The notes under the pieces were generated by a model. It saw only the letters and a list, made by a program, of their open reading frames with translations. It made no database searches and was not told the origin of the DNA. A stretch of 64,000 nucleotides of DNA, taken from NCBI GenBank assembly GCA_034431435.1, contig DAOUDG010000109.1, forward strand, positions 62,001 to 126,000, written 5' to 3'. Of this stretch, positions 8,692-16,862 are shown one piece after another. The stretch is from JAHCIE01 sp034431435 (lineage in GTDB: Bacteria > Chloroflexota > Anaerolineae > Epilineales > JAHCIE01). How positions within the stretch are numbered: position 1 is the stretch's first letter; every line of letters begins with the position of its first letter. Both the position numbers and the translations under genes were made by a program.

Positions 8692-9047
8692 ACAATCGAG
8701 ACGCAACGCGTTGACGGAGAAGAGTACGCGGGTGACCACTGTCCAGCGAGCTACGGGGTTGATGGCCCACGGTGAGAGGTAGCCGGAATCGGACCCGCCG
8801 AACGACACTCCTGAGTGGGGTGGCGAGAGACGAGACTCGAGATTGGGGACTAGAGATTGTAGCCAGCAATCTCCGAATCACTGATCGCCAGTCTCTGGTG
8901 TAGCCACCTCCGGCCCGCCCCCGTTATCGCGGCGCGGCCCGCCAAGGGTCGATGGAGGCTGCTCGCCCTACAGGGCGCGGCGGCAAATGAAGGTGGCACC
9001 ACGATGGCTCAGGTCCTCGTCCTTTAGGGACGGGGGCTTTTTGTGTT
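8692..9047 (+). promoter_or_regulatory. T-box riboswitch (tRNA-sensing leader) with intrinsic terminator
   Basis: The leader carries GACGGAGAAGAGTACG (the AGTA of the specifier loop), a Stem I 3' side containing GAACGACAC (8800-8808), and the highly conserved T-box element AGGTGGCACCACG (8991-9003). It is followed by a hairpin (arms 9015-9022 and 9028-9035) and a T run (9038-9042) forming the terminator. Uncharged tRNA pairing with the specifier codon and the T-box bulge would favour the antiterminator and allow transcription of the synthetase gene starting at 9154. The specifier region reads AAC (8801-8803) directly followed by GAC (8804-8806), codons for Asn and Asp. Element boundaries are approximate. 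Confidence 0.88.
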
Positions 9048-9153
9048 GGAGGGGGGGTGGTGGGCGTGGACGCCGACGGCGATGACGATAACGATAATGC
9101 TCGCCATTCACTGAACCGTACCCACCGCCGTGTGGGCCACAGGGAGAGACACC

Positions 9154-10482
9154 ATGACCGTTGCCACACCCCCCGCGCTCCAGCAGCGCGTTCTGACCAC
9201 TGAAGTTGCCCGCCATATCGGCGAGCGTGTCCGCGTCCAGGGTTGGCTACACACCCTGCGCCGCCTGGGTGGCATCACCTTCCTGGTGGTGCGCGATGGC
9301 TACGGCCTGCTCCAGGTCGTCAGCCAGTCGCCCGAGGCCTTCGCCGCACTGGAAGGCTTACAGGTGGAGACCGTCATCGCCGTCGAGGGCCTGGCGGCCG
9401 CCGAGCCGCAGGCGCCGGGCGGTATCGAACTGCGCGAGCCGGGCGTCGAGGTCATTACGCCCGTGACCGAACCGCCGCCCTTCCCTCTCAACAAGCCGAC
9501 GCTCAAGGTCGGGCTGCCGGTGCAACTGGACCACGGCGTCCTGGCCGCGCGCAATCCGCGCCAGCGCAGCCTATTCTGCCTGAGCGCGGGCGTGATGCGC
9601 GCCTTCCGCGAAACGCTGACCGTCGAAGGCTTCACCGAGGTTCAGACGCCCAAGCTCGTCGCGTCGGCTACGGAGAGCGGCGCCAATGTCTTCAAGCTGG
9701 ACTACTTCGGGCGACCGGCGTATCTGGCCCAGAGTCCGCAGCTGTACAAGCAGGTGTTGACGGGGGTCTTCGAGCGGGTGTTCGAGGTCGGGCCGGTCTT
9801 CCGCGCTGAACCCCACGACACGACGCGCCACCTGAGCGAGTACGTCAGCCTCGACGTGGAGATGGCCTTCATCGAGGACCACCACACGGTGATGGCGCTG
9901 CTGACGAAGGTGATACGGGGCATCCTGACCGCGCTTGCCGAGCGCCACGCCGAGGACCTGGCGCGCTGGGAGGTGGTCATGCCAGCCGCGCCGGAGGTAT
10001 TTCCGGGCCTCTTCTTCCCCGAAGCGCAGGAGCTTATCTACCAGCGCCACGGCGTGGACGTGCGGGGCGAGCCGGATCTGTCACCCCAGGATGAGCGCTG
10101 GCTCGGCGAGTGGGCGCGGGAGGCGCACGGCAGCGACTTCCTGTTCGTGACGGGCTACCCGATGAGCAAGCGGCCCTTCTACACTCACCCTAACCCGGCC
10201 GACGCGCGCTACTCTAACAGCTTCGACCTGTTGTTCCGGGGCACAGAGTTGGTTACGGGCGGCCAACGGCTGCACCGCTACGAGGACTACCTGGTGGCGC
10301 TCGAACGCGGCGGGCTGTCTCGCGAGCCGTTCGAGTGGTACCTGGAGGCGTTCCGCCACGGTATGCCGCCCCACGGCGGCTTCGCCATCGGCCTGGAGCG
10401 GCTGCTGACCCAGTTGACGGGGGCGGGCAACGTGCGCCTGGCGACCCTGTTCCCGCGTGACCTCAACCGACTGACGCCGTGA
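9154..10482 (+). CDS. aspS: Archaeal-type, probably non-discriminating aspartyl-tRNA synthetase (aspartate--tRNA(Asx) ligase)
   Basis: A 442-residue class IIb synthetase. The N-terminal OB fold (about 20-110) binds the anticodon; the catalytic core has GPVFRAEPHDTTRHLSEYVSL (motif 2 area), FYTHPNPADARYSNSFDLLF and the motif 3 Arg in GGFAIGLERLL. These are marks of the short archaeal/eukaryal-type AspRS, which lacks the bacterial insertion domain and often charges both tRNA-Asp and tRNA-Asn, the latter then amidated by GatCAB. The ATG at 9154 follows AGGGAGAGACACC; an upstream in-frame GTG (9130) has no such site. It is controlled by the T-box leader. AsnRS is the main alternative, disfavoured by the AEPHDTTRHLSEYVSLD block. 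Confidence 0.88.
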   Translation: MTVATPPALQQRVLTTEVARHIGERVRVQGWLHTLRRLGGITFLVVRDGYGLLQVVSQSPEAFAALEGLQVETVIAVEGLAAAEPQAPGGIELREPGVEVITPVTEPPPFPLNKPTLKVGLPVQLDHGVLAARNPRQRSLFCLSAGVMRAFRETLTVEGFTEVQTPKLVASATESGANVFKLDYFGRPAYLAQSPQLYKQVLTGVFERVFEVGPVFRAEPHDTTRHLSEYVSLDVEMAFIEDHHTVMALLTKVIRGILTALAERHAEDLARWEVVMPAAPEVFPGLFFPEAQELIYQRHGVDVRGEPDLSPQDERWLGEWAREAHGSDFLFVTGYPMSKRPFYTHPNPADARYSNSFDLLFRGTELVTGGQRLHRYEDYLVALERGGLSREPFEWYLEAFRHGMPPHGGFAIGLERLLTQLTGAGNVRLATLFPRDLNRLTP

Positions 10483-10861
10483 GTCGCGGCGAGGGCCGGA
10501 CGCACCAAAACAGAAACAACGGCCTGATGACGGTTGCTCACGCCGTCCGCAGGCCGTTGTCTCTGAGAGGTTTCGGTGGGAGGTCAGCCACCGTTGTTGT
10601 CTCTATAATAGTCGGCCTCCATTAAGCGCGCATTAAGCGAAGTTTAGGCGTCGATGAATACATCTCCGCCGCTGCGGCTTTCTTCCTGCGTCAGGGGGTG
10701 ACGGCGAGCCATCTGGCGGCTCGCCAAAATGGGACGTGACAGACCCGCGTGGCTGTATAGTGGGCGGGATAGCAGCTTGCGGCAGTAAGGAATCAGGTGT
10801 CAATAGACTAACCGCCGGTGCATTGCCGGCGGTTAGTGCGTTTCGGGCCGGGGACGGGTAG
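10483..10861. other. Intergenic region with two hairpins between convergent units
   Basis: No gene is visible in these 379 bases. ACAACGGCCTG (10516-10526) and CAGGCCGTTGT (10550-10560) form a perfect 11-base stem with a nested GACGG/CCGTC stem, a likely terminator for aspS. CTAACCGCCGG (10808-10818) and CCGGCGGTTAG (10826-10836) form a second perfect stem, positioned to end the minus-strand oxidoreductase operon. A lone TATAAT at 10604-10609 has no convincing -35 or downstream gene. GGCGAGCC/GGCTCGCC near 10704-10726 is a smaller hairpin. Confidence 0.6.
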
Positions 10862-11410
10862 CTAGGCCGGCAGCTTGAGCACGTAGTCGGCGCCGAGGCG
10901 CAGCGCATGCTTGTTGGCGGCGAGAATCTCCTGGCTGCGCTGGCCGAACTTGCGGATCAGCAGCTCGACCACCGTCTCGAACTGGACGATGCCTGTCGCG
11001 GCGATGAGGGCGCCGATGGCGACGACGTTGGCCGCCTTGGCCAGCCCCACGTCGGCGGCGATGTCCTTGGCGGGGATGGCAATCTCGTGGATGTCGGCGC
11101 GGCCCGCTCGCTGCGTGATGAGGGAGGAGTCGACGATGAGCAGGCCGTGCGGCTTGACCAGAGGCGCGTACCTGTCCATGGATGGCGGGTTGAGGACGAT
11201 GGCCGTCGATGGGCGGCGCACGACGGGCGCGCCAATCTCCTCGTCGGAGATGATCGTGGTACAGTTGGCGGTGCCGCCCCGCATCTCAGGCCCGTAGGAG
11301 GGAATCCAGGTGACGTGGCGGCCCTCGTTCATGCCCGCGTGGGCCAGTAGCTGGCCCGCGAACAGCACGCCCTGGCCGCCGAAGCCGGCAATGATAATCT
11401 CTTCGTGCAC
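10862..11410 (-). CDS. korC: 2-oxoacid:ferredoxin oxidoreductase, gamma subunit
   Basis: A 182-residue gamma-type subunit of a CoA- and TPP-dependent 2-oxoacid:acceptor oxidoreductase. The glycine-rich start IIIAGFGGQGVLFAGQLLAHA and SYGPEMRGGTANCTTIISDEEIGAPVV are typical. The enzyme oxidatively decarboxylates a 2-oxoacid to an acyl-CoA and reduces ferredoxin. It is the last gene of a four-gene operon (ferredoxin, alpha, beta, gamma) read leftward. GTG start with GGGAGGA 5 bases upstream. Substrate (2-oxoglutarate or branched-chain 2-oxoacid) cannot be decided from this subunit. Confidence 0.88.
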   Translation of the reverse strand: MHEEIIIAGFGGQGVLFAGQLLAHAGMNEGRHVTWIPSYGPEMRGGTANCTTIISDEEIGAPVVRRPSTAIVLNPPSMDRYAPLVKPHGLLIVDSSLITQRAGRADIHEIAIPAKDIAADVGLAKAANVVAIGALIAATGIVQFETVVELLIRKFGQRSQEILAANKHALRLGADYVLKLPA

Positions 11411-11425
11411 GGTGTCCTCCCGGGC

Positions 11426-12196
11426 CTAGGCCAGCGCCTTGACAGCATCGACGACTTTGTAGTCGCCCAGCGGGTAGTAGGGAATCATGGCGTCCTTGAT
11501 GTGTCGCAGGGCGTCCTCCGGCTGCATGTCCCAGTTGATGGGGCAGGCGGCGAGGATTTCCACCATCGAGAAGCCCAGGCCATGCAACTGCGCCTGGAAG
11601 GCGGTGCGGATGGCCTTCTTGGTACGGTTGATGGCGGCCGGGTCGCTGACGGCGCGCCGCACGATGTAGGACGGGCCGTCCAGGGTGGCGAGCATCTCGG
11701 AGACGCGGATGGGAAAGCCCATGGTCGCCACGTCACGGCCCAGGGGCGAGGACGTTGTCTTCATGTGCGGCAGCGTTGTGGGCGCCATCTGGCCGCCGGT
11801 CATGCCGAAGACGGCGTTGTTGACGAAGATGACGGTGATGTTTTCGCCACGGGCGGCGGCGTGGATAATCTCGGCGGCGCCGATGGACGCCAGGTCGCCG
11901 TCGCCCTGGTAGGTGAAGACTACGTGATCGGGGCGATAGCGCTTGATCCCGGTCGCCATGGCCGGGGCGCGGCCGTGGGGGGCCTGGGCGAAGTCGTAGT
12001 CCAGATAGTTATACGAGAACACCGAGCAGCCGACCGAGGCGACGCCGATGGTCTGCTCGCGAACACCTAGCTCGTCGATGACCTCGGCCACCAGGCGGTG
12101 GATGATGCCGTGGCTGCAACCGGGGCAGTAGTGGCTGACGACCGGCAGCAGGGTCTCGGGACGCTCGTAGACGACGGTCATGGTTTCTGCTAGCAT
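11426..12196 (-). CDS. korB: 2-oxoacid:ferredoxin oxidoreductase, beta (TPP-binding) subunit
   Basis: A 256-residue thiamine-diphosphate-binding subunit. It shows HYCPGCSHGIIHRL near the N-terminus, the TPP/Mg site GDGDLASIGAAEIIHAAARGENITVIFVNN (GDG...NN motif, residues about 98-127) and GMTGGQMAPTT. Together with the alpha subunit encoded immediately upstream it makes the catalytic core. GGGAG lies about 8 bases ahead of the ATG at 12196; a second ATG 15 bases further in is possible. KorB and VorB families are close relatives, so the substrate is uncertain. Confidence 0.9.
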   Translation of the reverse strand: MLAETMTVVYERPETLLPVVSHYCPGCSHGIIHRLVAEVIDELGVREQTIGVASVGCSVFSYNYLDYDFAQAPHGRAPAMATGIKRYRPDHVVFTYQGDGDLASIGAAEIIHAAARGENITVIFVNNAVFGMTGGQMAPTTLPHMKTTSSPLGRDVATMGFPIRVSEMLATLDGPSYIVRRAVSDPAAINRTKKAIRTAFQAQLHGLGFSMVEILAACPINWDMQPEDALRHIKDAMIPYYPLGDYKVVDAVKALA

Positions 12197-12214
12197 AGTT
12201 ACTCTCCCTGCCGC

Positions 12215-13303
12215 CTACAGCAGCGCCATCGCCCGCGCGCCGTTGGTTGACGGCGTGGGGGCCATGGCCCCAATCTGGGCCAGAATCTCTTCGGGCATAG
12301 GAACCTGGCCGCCTGTCCGGCCATAGAAGCTAACGACCGCCTGCGGGCCGACCGCCAGACGTACATCGCTGAGCATCTGCCCCGCGTTCATCTCCACGAC
12401 CAGAAGGCGCGGGATGCGCTGCGCCAGTTCGGCCAGCCGCTGATAGGGGAAGGGCCAGAGAGTGATGGGGCGAAACAGGCCGACACGGATGCCACGGGCG
12501 CGGGCCTCGCGGATGGCAGTCTGGGCGATGCGGGCCGCCGAACCGAAGGCGACGACAAGTAGATCGGCGTCCTCGGTCTGGCGCTCGGCGAAGCGCACCT
12601 CGTGCGCCTCGATCTCGCGGTAGCGAGCCTGGAGGCGGGCGTTGATTCTCTCCATGACCTCAGGGTCGAGGCCGATGGATGAGATGATGCGCCTGGGTCG
12701 GTCCGTCGCGCCAGACAGTTCCCACCCCCGGTCGGCGTGGCTGATCTGGCGCATGGGCGGCATGACCACCGGCTCCATCATCTGACCGATGTTGCCATCG
12801 GCGGCGATGATCACGATGCCTCGATACTTCTCGGCCAGGTCGAAGGCGTTGTAGGTGAGGGTCACCGCCTCCTGGATGGTGGAGGGGGCCAGGACGATGC
12901 TATGGTAGTCGCCGTGGCCGCCGCCGCGCACCAGTTGGTTGTAGTCGGCCTGCCCGGGGGAGATGTTACCCAGGCCAGGGCCGCCGCGCATCATATCGAC
13001 GATGACACAGGGCACTTCCGAGCCGGCGATATACGACAGACCCTCTTGCATGAGGGACACGCCAGGGCTGGACGACGAGGTCATCGTCCGCGCGCCCGCG
13101 ACGGCCGCGCCGTAGACCATATTGATGGCGGCCAGTTCGCTCTCAGCCTGAACGAAGGCGCGACCCAGTTCGGGCATGCGCTTCGCGAGATATTCAAGCA
13201 ACTCGGTCTGGGGGGTGATCGGATAGCCGAAGTAGGCGTCTAGCCCACCGCGCACAGCAGCCTCGGCAATCGCCTGGTTGCCCTCCCATAGTTCACGGTT
13301 CAT
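12215..13303 (-). CDS. korA: 2-oxoacid:ferredoxin oxidoreductase, alpha subunit
   Basis: A 362-residue alpha subunit. GYPITPQTELLEYLA near the start, MVYGAAVAGARTMTSSSSPGVSLM, and MRGGPGLGNISPGQADYNQ are family hallmarks for the pyrimidine-binding domain that completes the TPP site in the heterotetramer. The start at 13303 is chosen because GGGGAGGA stands 8 bases upstream; the open frame reaches further back but without a ribosome site. Such sequences are often annotated VorB (2-oxoisovalerate) as well as KorA, so the exact substrate stays open. Second gene of the operon. Confidence 0.88.
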   Translation of the reverse strand: MNRELWEGNQAIAEAAVRGGLDAYFGYPITPQTELLEYLAKRMPELGRAFVQAESELAAINMVYGAAVAGARTMTSSSSPGVSLMQEGLSYIAGSEVPCVIVDMMRGGPGLGNISPGQADYNQLVRGGGHGDYHSIVLAPSTIQEAVTLTYNAFDLAEKYRGIVIIAADGNIGQMMEPVVMPPMRQISHADRGWELSGATDRPRRIISSIGLDPEVMERINARLQARYREIEAHEVRFAERQTEDADLLVVAFGSAARIAQTAIREARARGIRVGLFRPITLWPFPYQRLAELAQRIPRLLVVEMNAGQMLSDVRLAVGPQAVVSFYGRTGGQVPMPEEILAQIGAMAPTPSTNGARAMALL

Positions 13304-13364
13304 ACACGTCCTCCCCGTGGCAGCCCTGGGGCGATTCGTCCTGATGCAGGACGAGCCGCCAGTC

Positions 13365-13619
13365 TCAGGCCGCGGCGGCATGCTTCTGGGCCGGCGTTCG
13401 ACTGACGGCTTCGCGATAGACAGTAATGGCGACGTCGGGGCAGATAGTAGAGCAGAGCAGGCACCCGGTGCATAGGCCGTCCGGGTCGACCAGAATAGCG
13501 GGCCGATAGCCCTTTGGGGTGAAGGTGTCGGCGATCCCGATGACCTTCTTGGGGCAGATGCCGACGCATAACTCGCAGCCCTTGCAGCGATTCGCGTCGA
13601 TACGAATTGTTCCTCGCAT
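13365..13619 (-). CDS. korD: 4Fe-4S ferredoxin-type subunit of the oxidoreductase
   Basis: An 84-residue protein with two Cys clusters, CKGCELCVGICP (about residues 11-22) and CTGCLLCSTICP (about 51-62), each with the spacing that binds a [4Fe-4S] centre. It is the first gene of the operon and would carry electrons from the alpha/beta TPP core, either as a fixed delta subunit or as the ferredoxin partner. AAAGGAG lies 5 bases before the ATG. The Ala-rich tail after residue 70 is not conserved. Confidence 0.88.
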   Translation of the reverse strand: MRGTIRIDANRCKGCELCVGICPKKVIGIADTFTPKGYRPAILVDPDGLCTGCLLCSTICPDVAITVYREAVSRTPAQKHAAAA

Positions 13620-13907
13620 CGCGACTCCTTTGGCGCGATCAGGCGCCAGGCGCCTTGTGGGTTGATGACGGGGAGGGCGGGCGGCGGCCCCAGCGCCGGG
13701 CGCCCGCATACGCTCCCACGTTGACATGATACTGCCGATTCGTCCTCAATCTAGAAAAAGCCCCTCCATCCGCCGATAAGAAACCTCCACGGACGCGCCC
13801 GCTCGCTCCTGGGCCGGGGCGGGTGTAGAATAGCTGGTAAGCTTCGTAGCCCGTATCAGCGCGAGCGGGCTGACCAGGATTCGCCAAAACTGAGCTGGGG
13901 GCGCACC

Positions 13908-15719
13908 ATGATTCAATCTCAATGGAACGCCGCCGAGGCGGCGGCTCTGCCTGCCCTGGACGGCCTCGTCTATCGCAGCAACCTCCTGGGCCGCGACCGC
14001 AGCATCGTCAACATTTACGGTGGTAACACCAGCGCCAAGCTTACTGAGACTGACCCCCTGGGCTGTCCCATCGACGTGCTATGGGTCAAGGGTTCCGGTT
14101 GGGACGTGGCGACCATTACCGAGCAGGGTTTCGCGGGCCTGCGCCTGGCCGAAATCCTGCCTGTGATGGGCCGCGATAGCCTGAGCGACGAGGAGATGGT
14201 GAGCTACCTGGCCCGCTGCGTCTTCGCCCCCGACCGCCCCCGCTCGTCCATCGAGACCCTGCTCCACGCCTCAGTAGGCGCGCGCCACATCGACCATACC
14301 CACCCCGACGTCATTATCAGTCTGGCCTGTGCCGCCAATGGCCGCGAGTTGTGCCGCGAATTGTGGGGCGAGCGCATGGTGTGGGTGGACTACGTGCGAC
14401 CCGGCTTCCCGCTGGCGAAGTGGATTGCTGACGGCGTGCGCGCCAACCCGCGCGCCGACGTGGTCATCATGGGCAAGCACGGCCTGACGGTCTGGGGCGA
14501 CACGAGCCGCGCCTGCTACGAGCAGACGATCCGCGTCATCCAGGAGGCGGAGGCGTTCACCCAGGACCGCCGCCGCGATCGCCGGGTCTTCGCCAACGCT
14601 GCCGTGCCGCTGCCCGCCGATGAGCGTCGTCGCGCCTGGCTCGCGCTGTTGCCTGTCCTGCGCGGCGCGCTGAGCGCGCAACGCCCGACCATCTTGCAGG
14701 TCGATGACGGCGAGGCGGCGTTGGCGTTTGTCAATGGAGGGGACGTGGCCGCCTACTCCCAGGTCGGTGCGGCTACCCCCGATCAGCTGATTCACACGCG
14801 GCGGCTACCGCTGCTCATCGACTGGCAATCGAGCGAGGGGACCGATACGTTGGCTGCCAGGGCACGGCAGGCCGTGGCGGACTACGTGGTAGCCTACCAT
14901 CGCTACTTTGATGCATACAAGGCATCCGGCGATGCGATGCTGACACCCTATCCGCGCGTCGTCCTCGTGCCCGGCCTGGGCCTAGCGACAGCGGGACCGG
15001 ACGCCGCCGCGGCCGATGTCACCCACCAGATGTACCGTCAGACCATGACCGTTATTGAAGGCAGCACGGTCCTGGGTGGCTATGTCAGTCTCACCCCGGA
15101 GGAGTCCTACTACATCGAGTACTGGCCCCTGGAGCACTATCGGCTGAGCCTGCGGCCCACGCCGCGCGAGCTGGCGGGCCGGGTTGCCGTGGTGGTGGGC
15201 GGGGGCGAGGTGGCCCAGGCGGCCGCGCGCCGTCTGGCCCAGGACAGCGCGCACGTCGTCATCCTCGATGACGACGATGGCGCGACGCAGGCCCTCGCCG
15301 ATGCCCTGATCACCCAGTACGGGGCGCGGCGCGGGCTGGCGCTCGCCTGTGACCTGGGCAAGGCGGATGCTGTGGCCGTCGCGTTCGAGCGAGTCGTCGA
15401 GGCCTACGGTGGGCTGGACATTCTTGTTGTGATCGAGAAGGGGGGGCTGGCCGCCGCGCTGCCCGTAGCGGCTCGACTGTGGCAGGCGCAAGGGTTGGGT
15501 GGTAGCCTGGTCCTGGTGGATGACGGGGTCGAGAGCGCGGCCTGGCCGAGCCGCGCGCCTGATGGCGTGCGGGTCAACCGCGTGGCGGCGGGCGCGCGAG
15601 CACGGGCTGACGACATCGCCGAGGCGGTGAGCTTTCTGGCGGGGCCGCGGGCAACCGCCGTCACGGGCGCGACGTTGCCGGTGCGGGGTGGCGCCGAGGA
15701 CGGCCCGACTTCGACATAG
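13908..15719 (+). CDS. Class II aldolase / degenerate short-chain dehydrogenase fusion (RhaD-like)
   Basis: A 603-residue protein with two domains. Residues 1-420 match the aldolase half of bifunctional rhamnulose-1-phosphate aldolase/lactaldehyde dehydrogenase proteins: SNLLGRDRSIVNIYGGNTS, the zinc ligands in DHTHPDVI, and IMGKHGLTVWGD. Residues 422-603 are recognisable as an SDR domain but eroded: the TGxxxGIG nucleotide loop reads VGGGEVA, the NNAG motif is VVIEKGG, and the helix that should carry YxxxK is absent. The usual family length is close to 700, so about 70 residues are missing here. The aldolase half looks functional; the dehydrogenase half should not be. Confidence 0.82.
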   Translation: MIQSQWNAAEAAALPALDGLVYRSNLLGRDRSIVNIYGGNTSAKLTETDPLGCPIDVLWVKGSGWDVATITEQGFAGLRLAEILPVMGRDSLSDEEMVSYLARCVFAPDRPRSSIETLLHASVGARHIDHTHPDVIISLACAANGRELCRELWGERMVWVDYVRPGFPLAKWIADGVRANPRADVVIMGKHGLTVWGDTSRACYEQTIRVIQEAEAFTQDRRRDRRVFANAAVPLPADERRRAWLALLPVLRGALSAQRPTILQVDDGEAALAFVNGGDVAAYSQVGAATPDQLIHTRRLPLLIDWQSSEGTDTLAARARQAVADYVVAYHRYFDAYKASGDAMLTPYPRVVLVPGLGLATAGPDAAAADVTHQMYRQTMTVIEGSTVLGGYVSLTPEESYYIEYWPLEHYRLSLRPTPRELAGRVAVVVGGGEVAQAAARRLAQDSAHVVILDDDDGATQALADALITQYGARRGLALACDLGKADAVAVAFERVVEAYGGLDILVVIEKGGLAAALPVAARLWQAQGLGGSLVLVDDGVESAAWPSRAPDGVRVNRVAAGARARADDIAEAVSFLAGPRATAVTGATLPVRGGAEDGPTST

Positions 15720-15743
15720 TCAGGGCCGGGCGGTCGCGCGAGT

Positions 15744-16190
15744 TTAGGGCGCTGAAGGCGCGACGGCCCTGGGCTTGTCCTCCAGCAGGAGTCGCGCGTA
15801 GCAGCCGGCCCACAGGTCGGGAGTGCGGGTCATCTTACTCAGCTTGATGTCGCTGAAGCGGGGCAGCAGTCGCGCCAACGCAGCGGGCAGGGCAGCCCAG
15901 CGGCCCTGGCGCAGAATCTTTTCCAGCTCGCCCGCGCTCAGTTCCACCCAGGCCCACTCGCGCCTGAATCGATCAGCTTTCATGTAGTAGTCCCGCTTTT
16001 CCCAGGCGGCCGCGCTGGTCTCCACGCCGGCGGCGATCTGCCGCAGCGAGAAGACGATGAGCGCGGTTAAATCGCGGGCCTCGTCGTCAAGCTCAGCCTT
16101 CTGGCCTAGCAGGCGCAGCGCCTCGGCAATCGTGCGCCGCAGGCGGTTCCGCTCCGTCCCCGTACCATCAATCGTGACCAGCCGACCCAT
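15744..16190 (-). CDS. Conserved-looking hypothetical protein, 148 aa
   Basis: A soluble, mostly helical protein without recognised motif. Features visible are a basic N-terminal third, a Trp-rich central block (EWAWVELSAGELEKILRQG) and a C-terminal DLWAGCYARLLLED. The start at 16190 is supported by GGGAGG 8 bases upstream; an upstream in-frame ATG has no site. It is convergent with the aldolase gene (24 bases between stops). It has the look of a lineage-specific regulatory or structural helper protein, but I assign no function. Confidence 0.62.
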   Translation of the reverse strand: MGRLVTIDGTGTERNRLRRTIAEALRLLGQKAELDDEARDLTALIVFSLRQIAAGVETSAAAWEKRDYYMKADRFRREWAWVELSAGELEKILRQGRWAALPAALARLLPRFSDIKLSKMTRTPDLWAGCYARLLLEDKPRAVAPSAP

Positions 16191-16267
16191 ACGCTCGCCT
16201 CCCTGGATAGGAACAGGTGTTCGGTAGTCTAGCACGCATCGAGGATCGGGTCAAGCATGGGAACATA

Positions 16268-16297
16268 ACGCGCCGACCTGGCTCCAGGTCGGCGCGT
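16268..16297. terminator. Strong hairpin behind the small membrane gene
   Basis: ACGCGCCGACCTGG (16268-16281) and CCAGGTCGGCGCGT (16284-16297) are perfect inverted copies. The position just downstream of the minus-strand gene at 16330-16629 suggests a terminator, although there is no T run on either side. Confidence 0.55.
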
Positions 16298-16329
16298 GGT
16301 AGCTATGCGGTTGTGCGGTCGGCGCCGGG

Positions 16330-16629
16330 CTATGCGCCCTCGTAGTTGGGCAGGCGGCGGCGTCCAGCGCCGCCCGCGTATTGGGCGATGTCGGCCAGCA
16401 GGCCCAGGCCGACCCACAGCCAGTCCAGACCCTGGAGGCCGTCCACGCCGACCAGGACGAACATCATGGTCATCCAGGGCACGAAGATGATGCCCAGCAG
16501 GGGCCACAGCCACCAGGTGATGGGCCAGCCGCGGAAGACGATCTCCCATCGTGCGGGCTGGACGAGCTACCAGAGGATGTCGGCAACGCGAGGACCGAGG
16601 AAGACAAGGATAATCAGCCAACAGCACAT
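16330..16629 (-). pseudogene. Small Trp-rich membrane protein interrupted by an in-frame TAG
   Basis: From the ATG at 16629, preceded by AAAGGAG 8 bases away, the frame reads MCCWLIILVFLGPRVADILW, then TAG (16569-16567), then continues as LVQPARWEIVFRGWPITWWL and on through two hydrophobic segments to a natural stop at 16332-16330. The code on both sides is of one piece, so a TGG Trp codon changed to TAG is the simplest reading. Intact, it would be a 99-residue protein with about three membrane segments and a basic tail. It is either a recent nonsense mutation or a sequencing error. I know of no assigned function for this type of protein. Confidence 0.7.
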
Positions 16630-16767
16630 GCGACATCTCCTTTGCGGTAGGACGAGAAAGGCGGATGAAGTACGAGTGAAGCACGAGCGGAGTATAGCGT
16701 GACACGTTGAGGCGTGCAAGCGATGTGTGGGGGGGGGCGCGCGAGAGCGTGGCGGGTGTGGAAATGG

Positions 16768-16796
16768 TTGACAAAGGGCGTCGGCGTCGCTAGAAT
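16768..16796 (+). promoter_or_regulatory. Near-consensus sigma70 promoter
   Basis: TTGACA (16768-16773), a 17-base spacer and TAGAAT (16791-16796). Transcription would start near 16803 and run into the membrane protein, GTPase and prs genes. Confidence 0.8.
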
Positions 16797-16862
16797 CGGC
16801 GCGGCGATACGGCGGCCAGGGTTACTCCGCGCCGCGTCGCGTTATACTCGGAAGGAACTGGC

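Noticed and set aside
10562..10807. A small RNA gene started by TATAAT at 10604
   Set aside because: No -35, no matching terminator at a sensible distance on the plus strand, and no known RNA motif was recognised.
16346..16702. Plus-strand frames of 118 and 89 codons between the hypothetical gene and the membrane protein
   Set aside because: They lie opposite the broken small membrane gene, whose minus-strand frame has the ribosome site and hydrophobic pattern.
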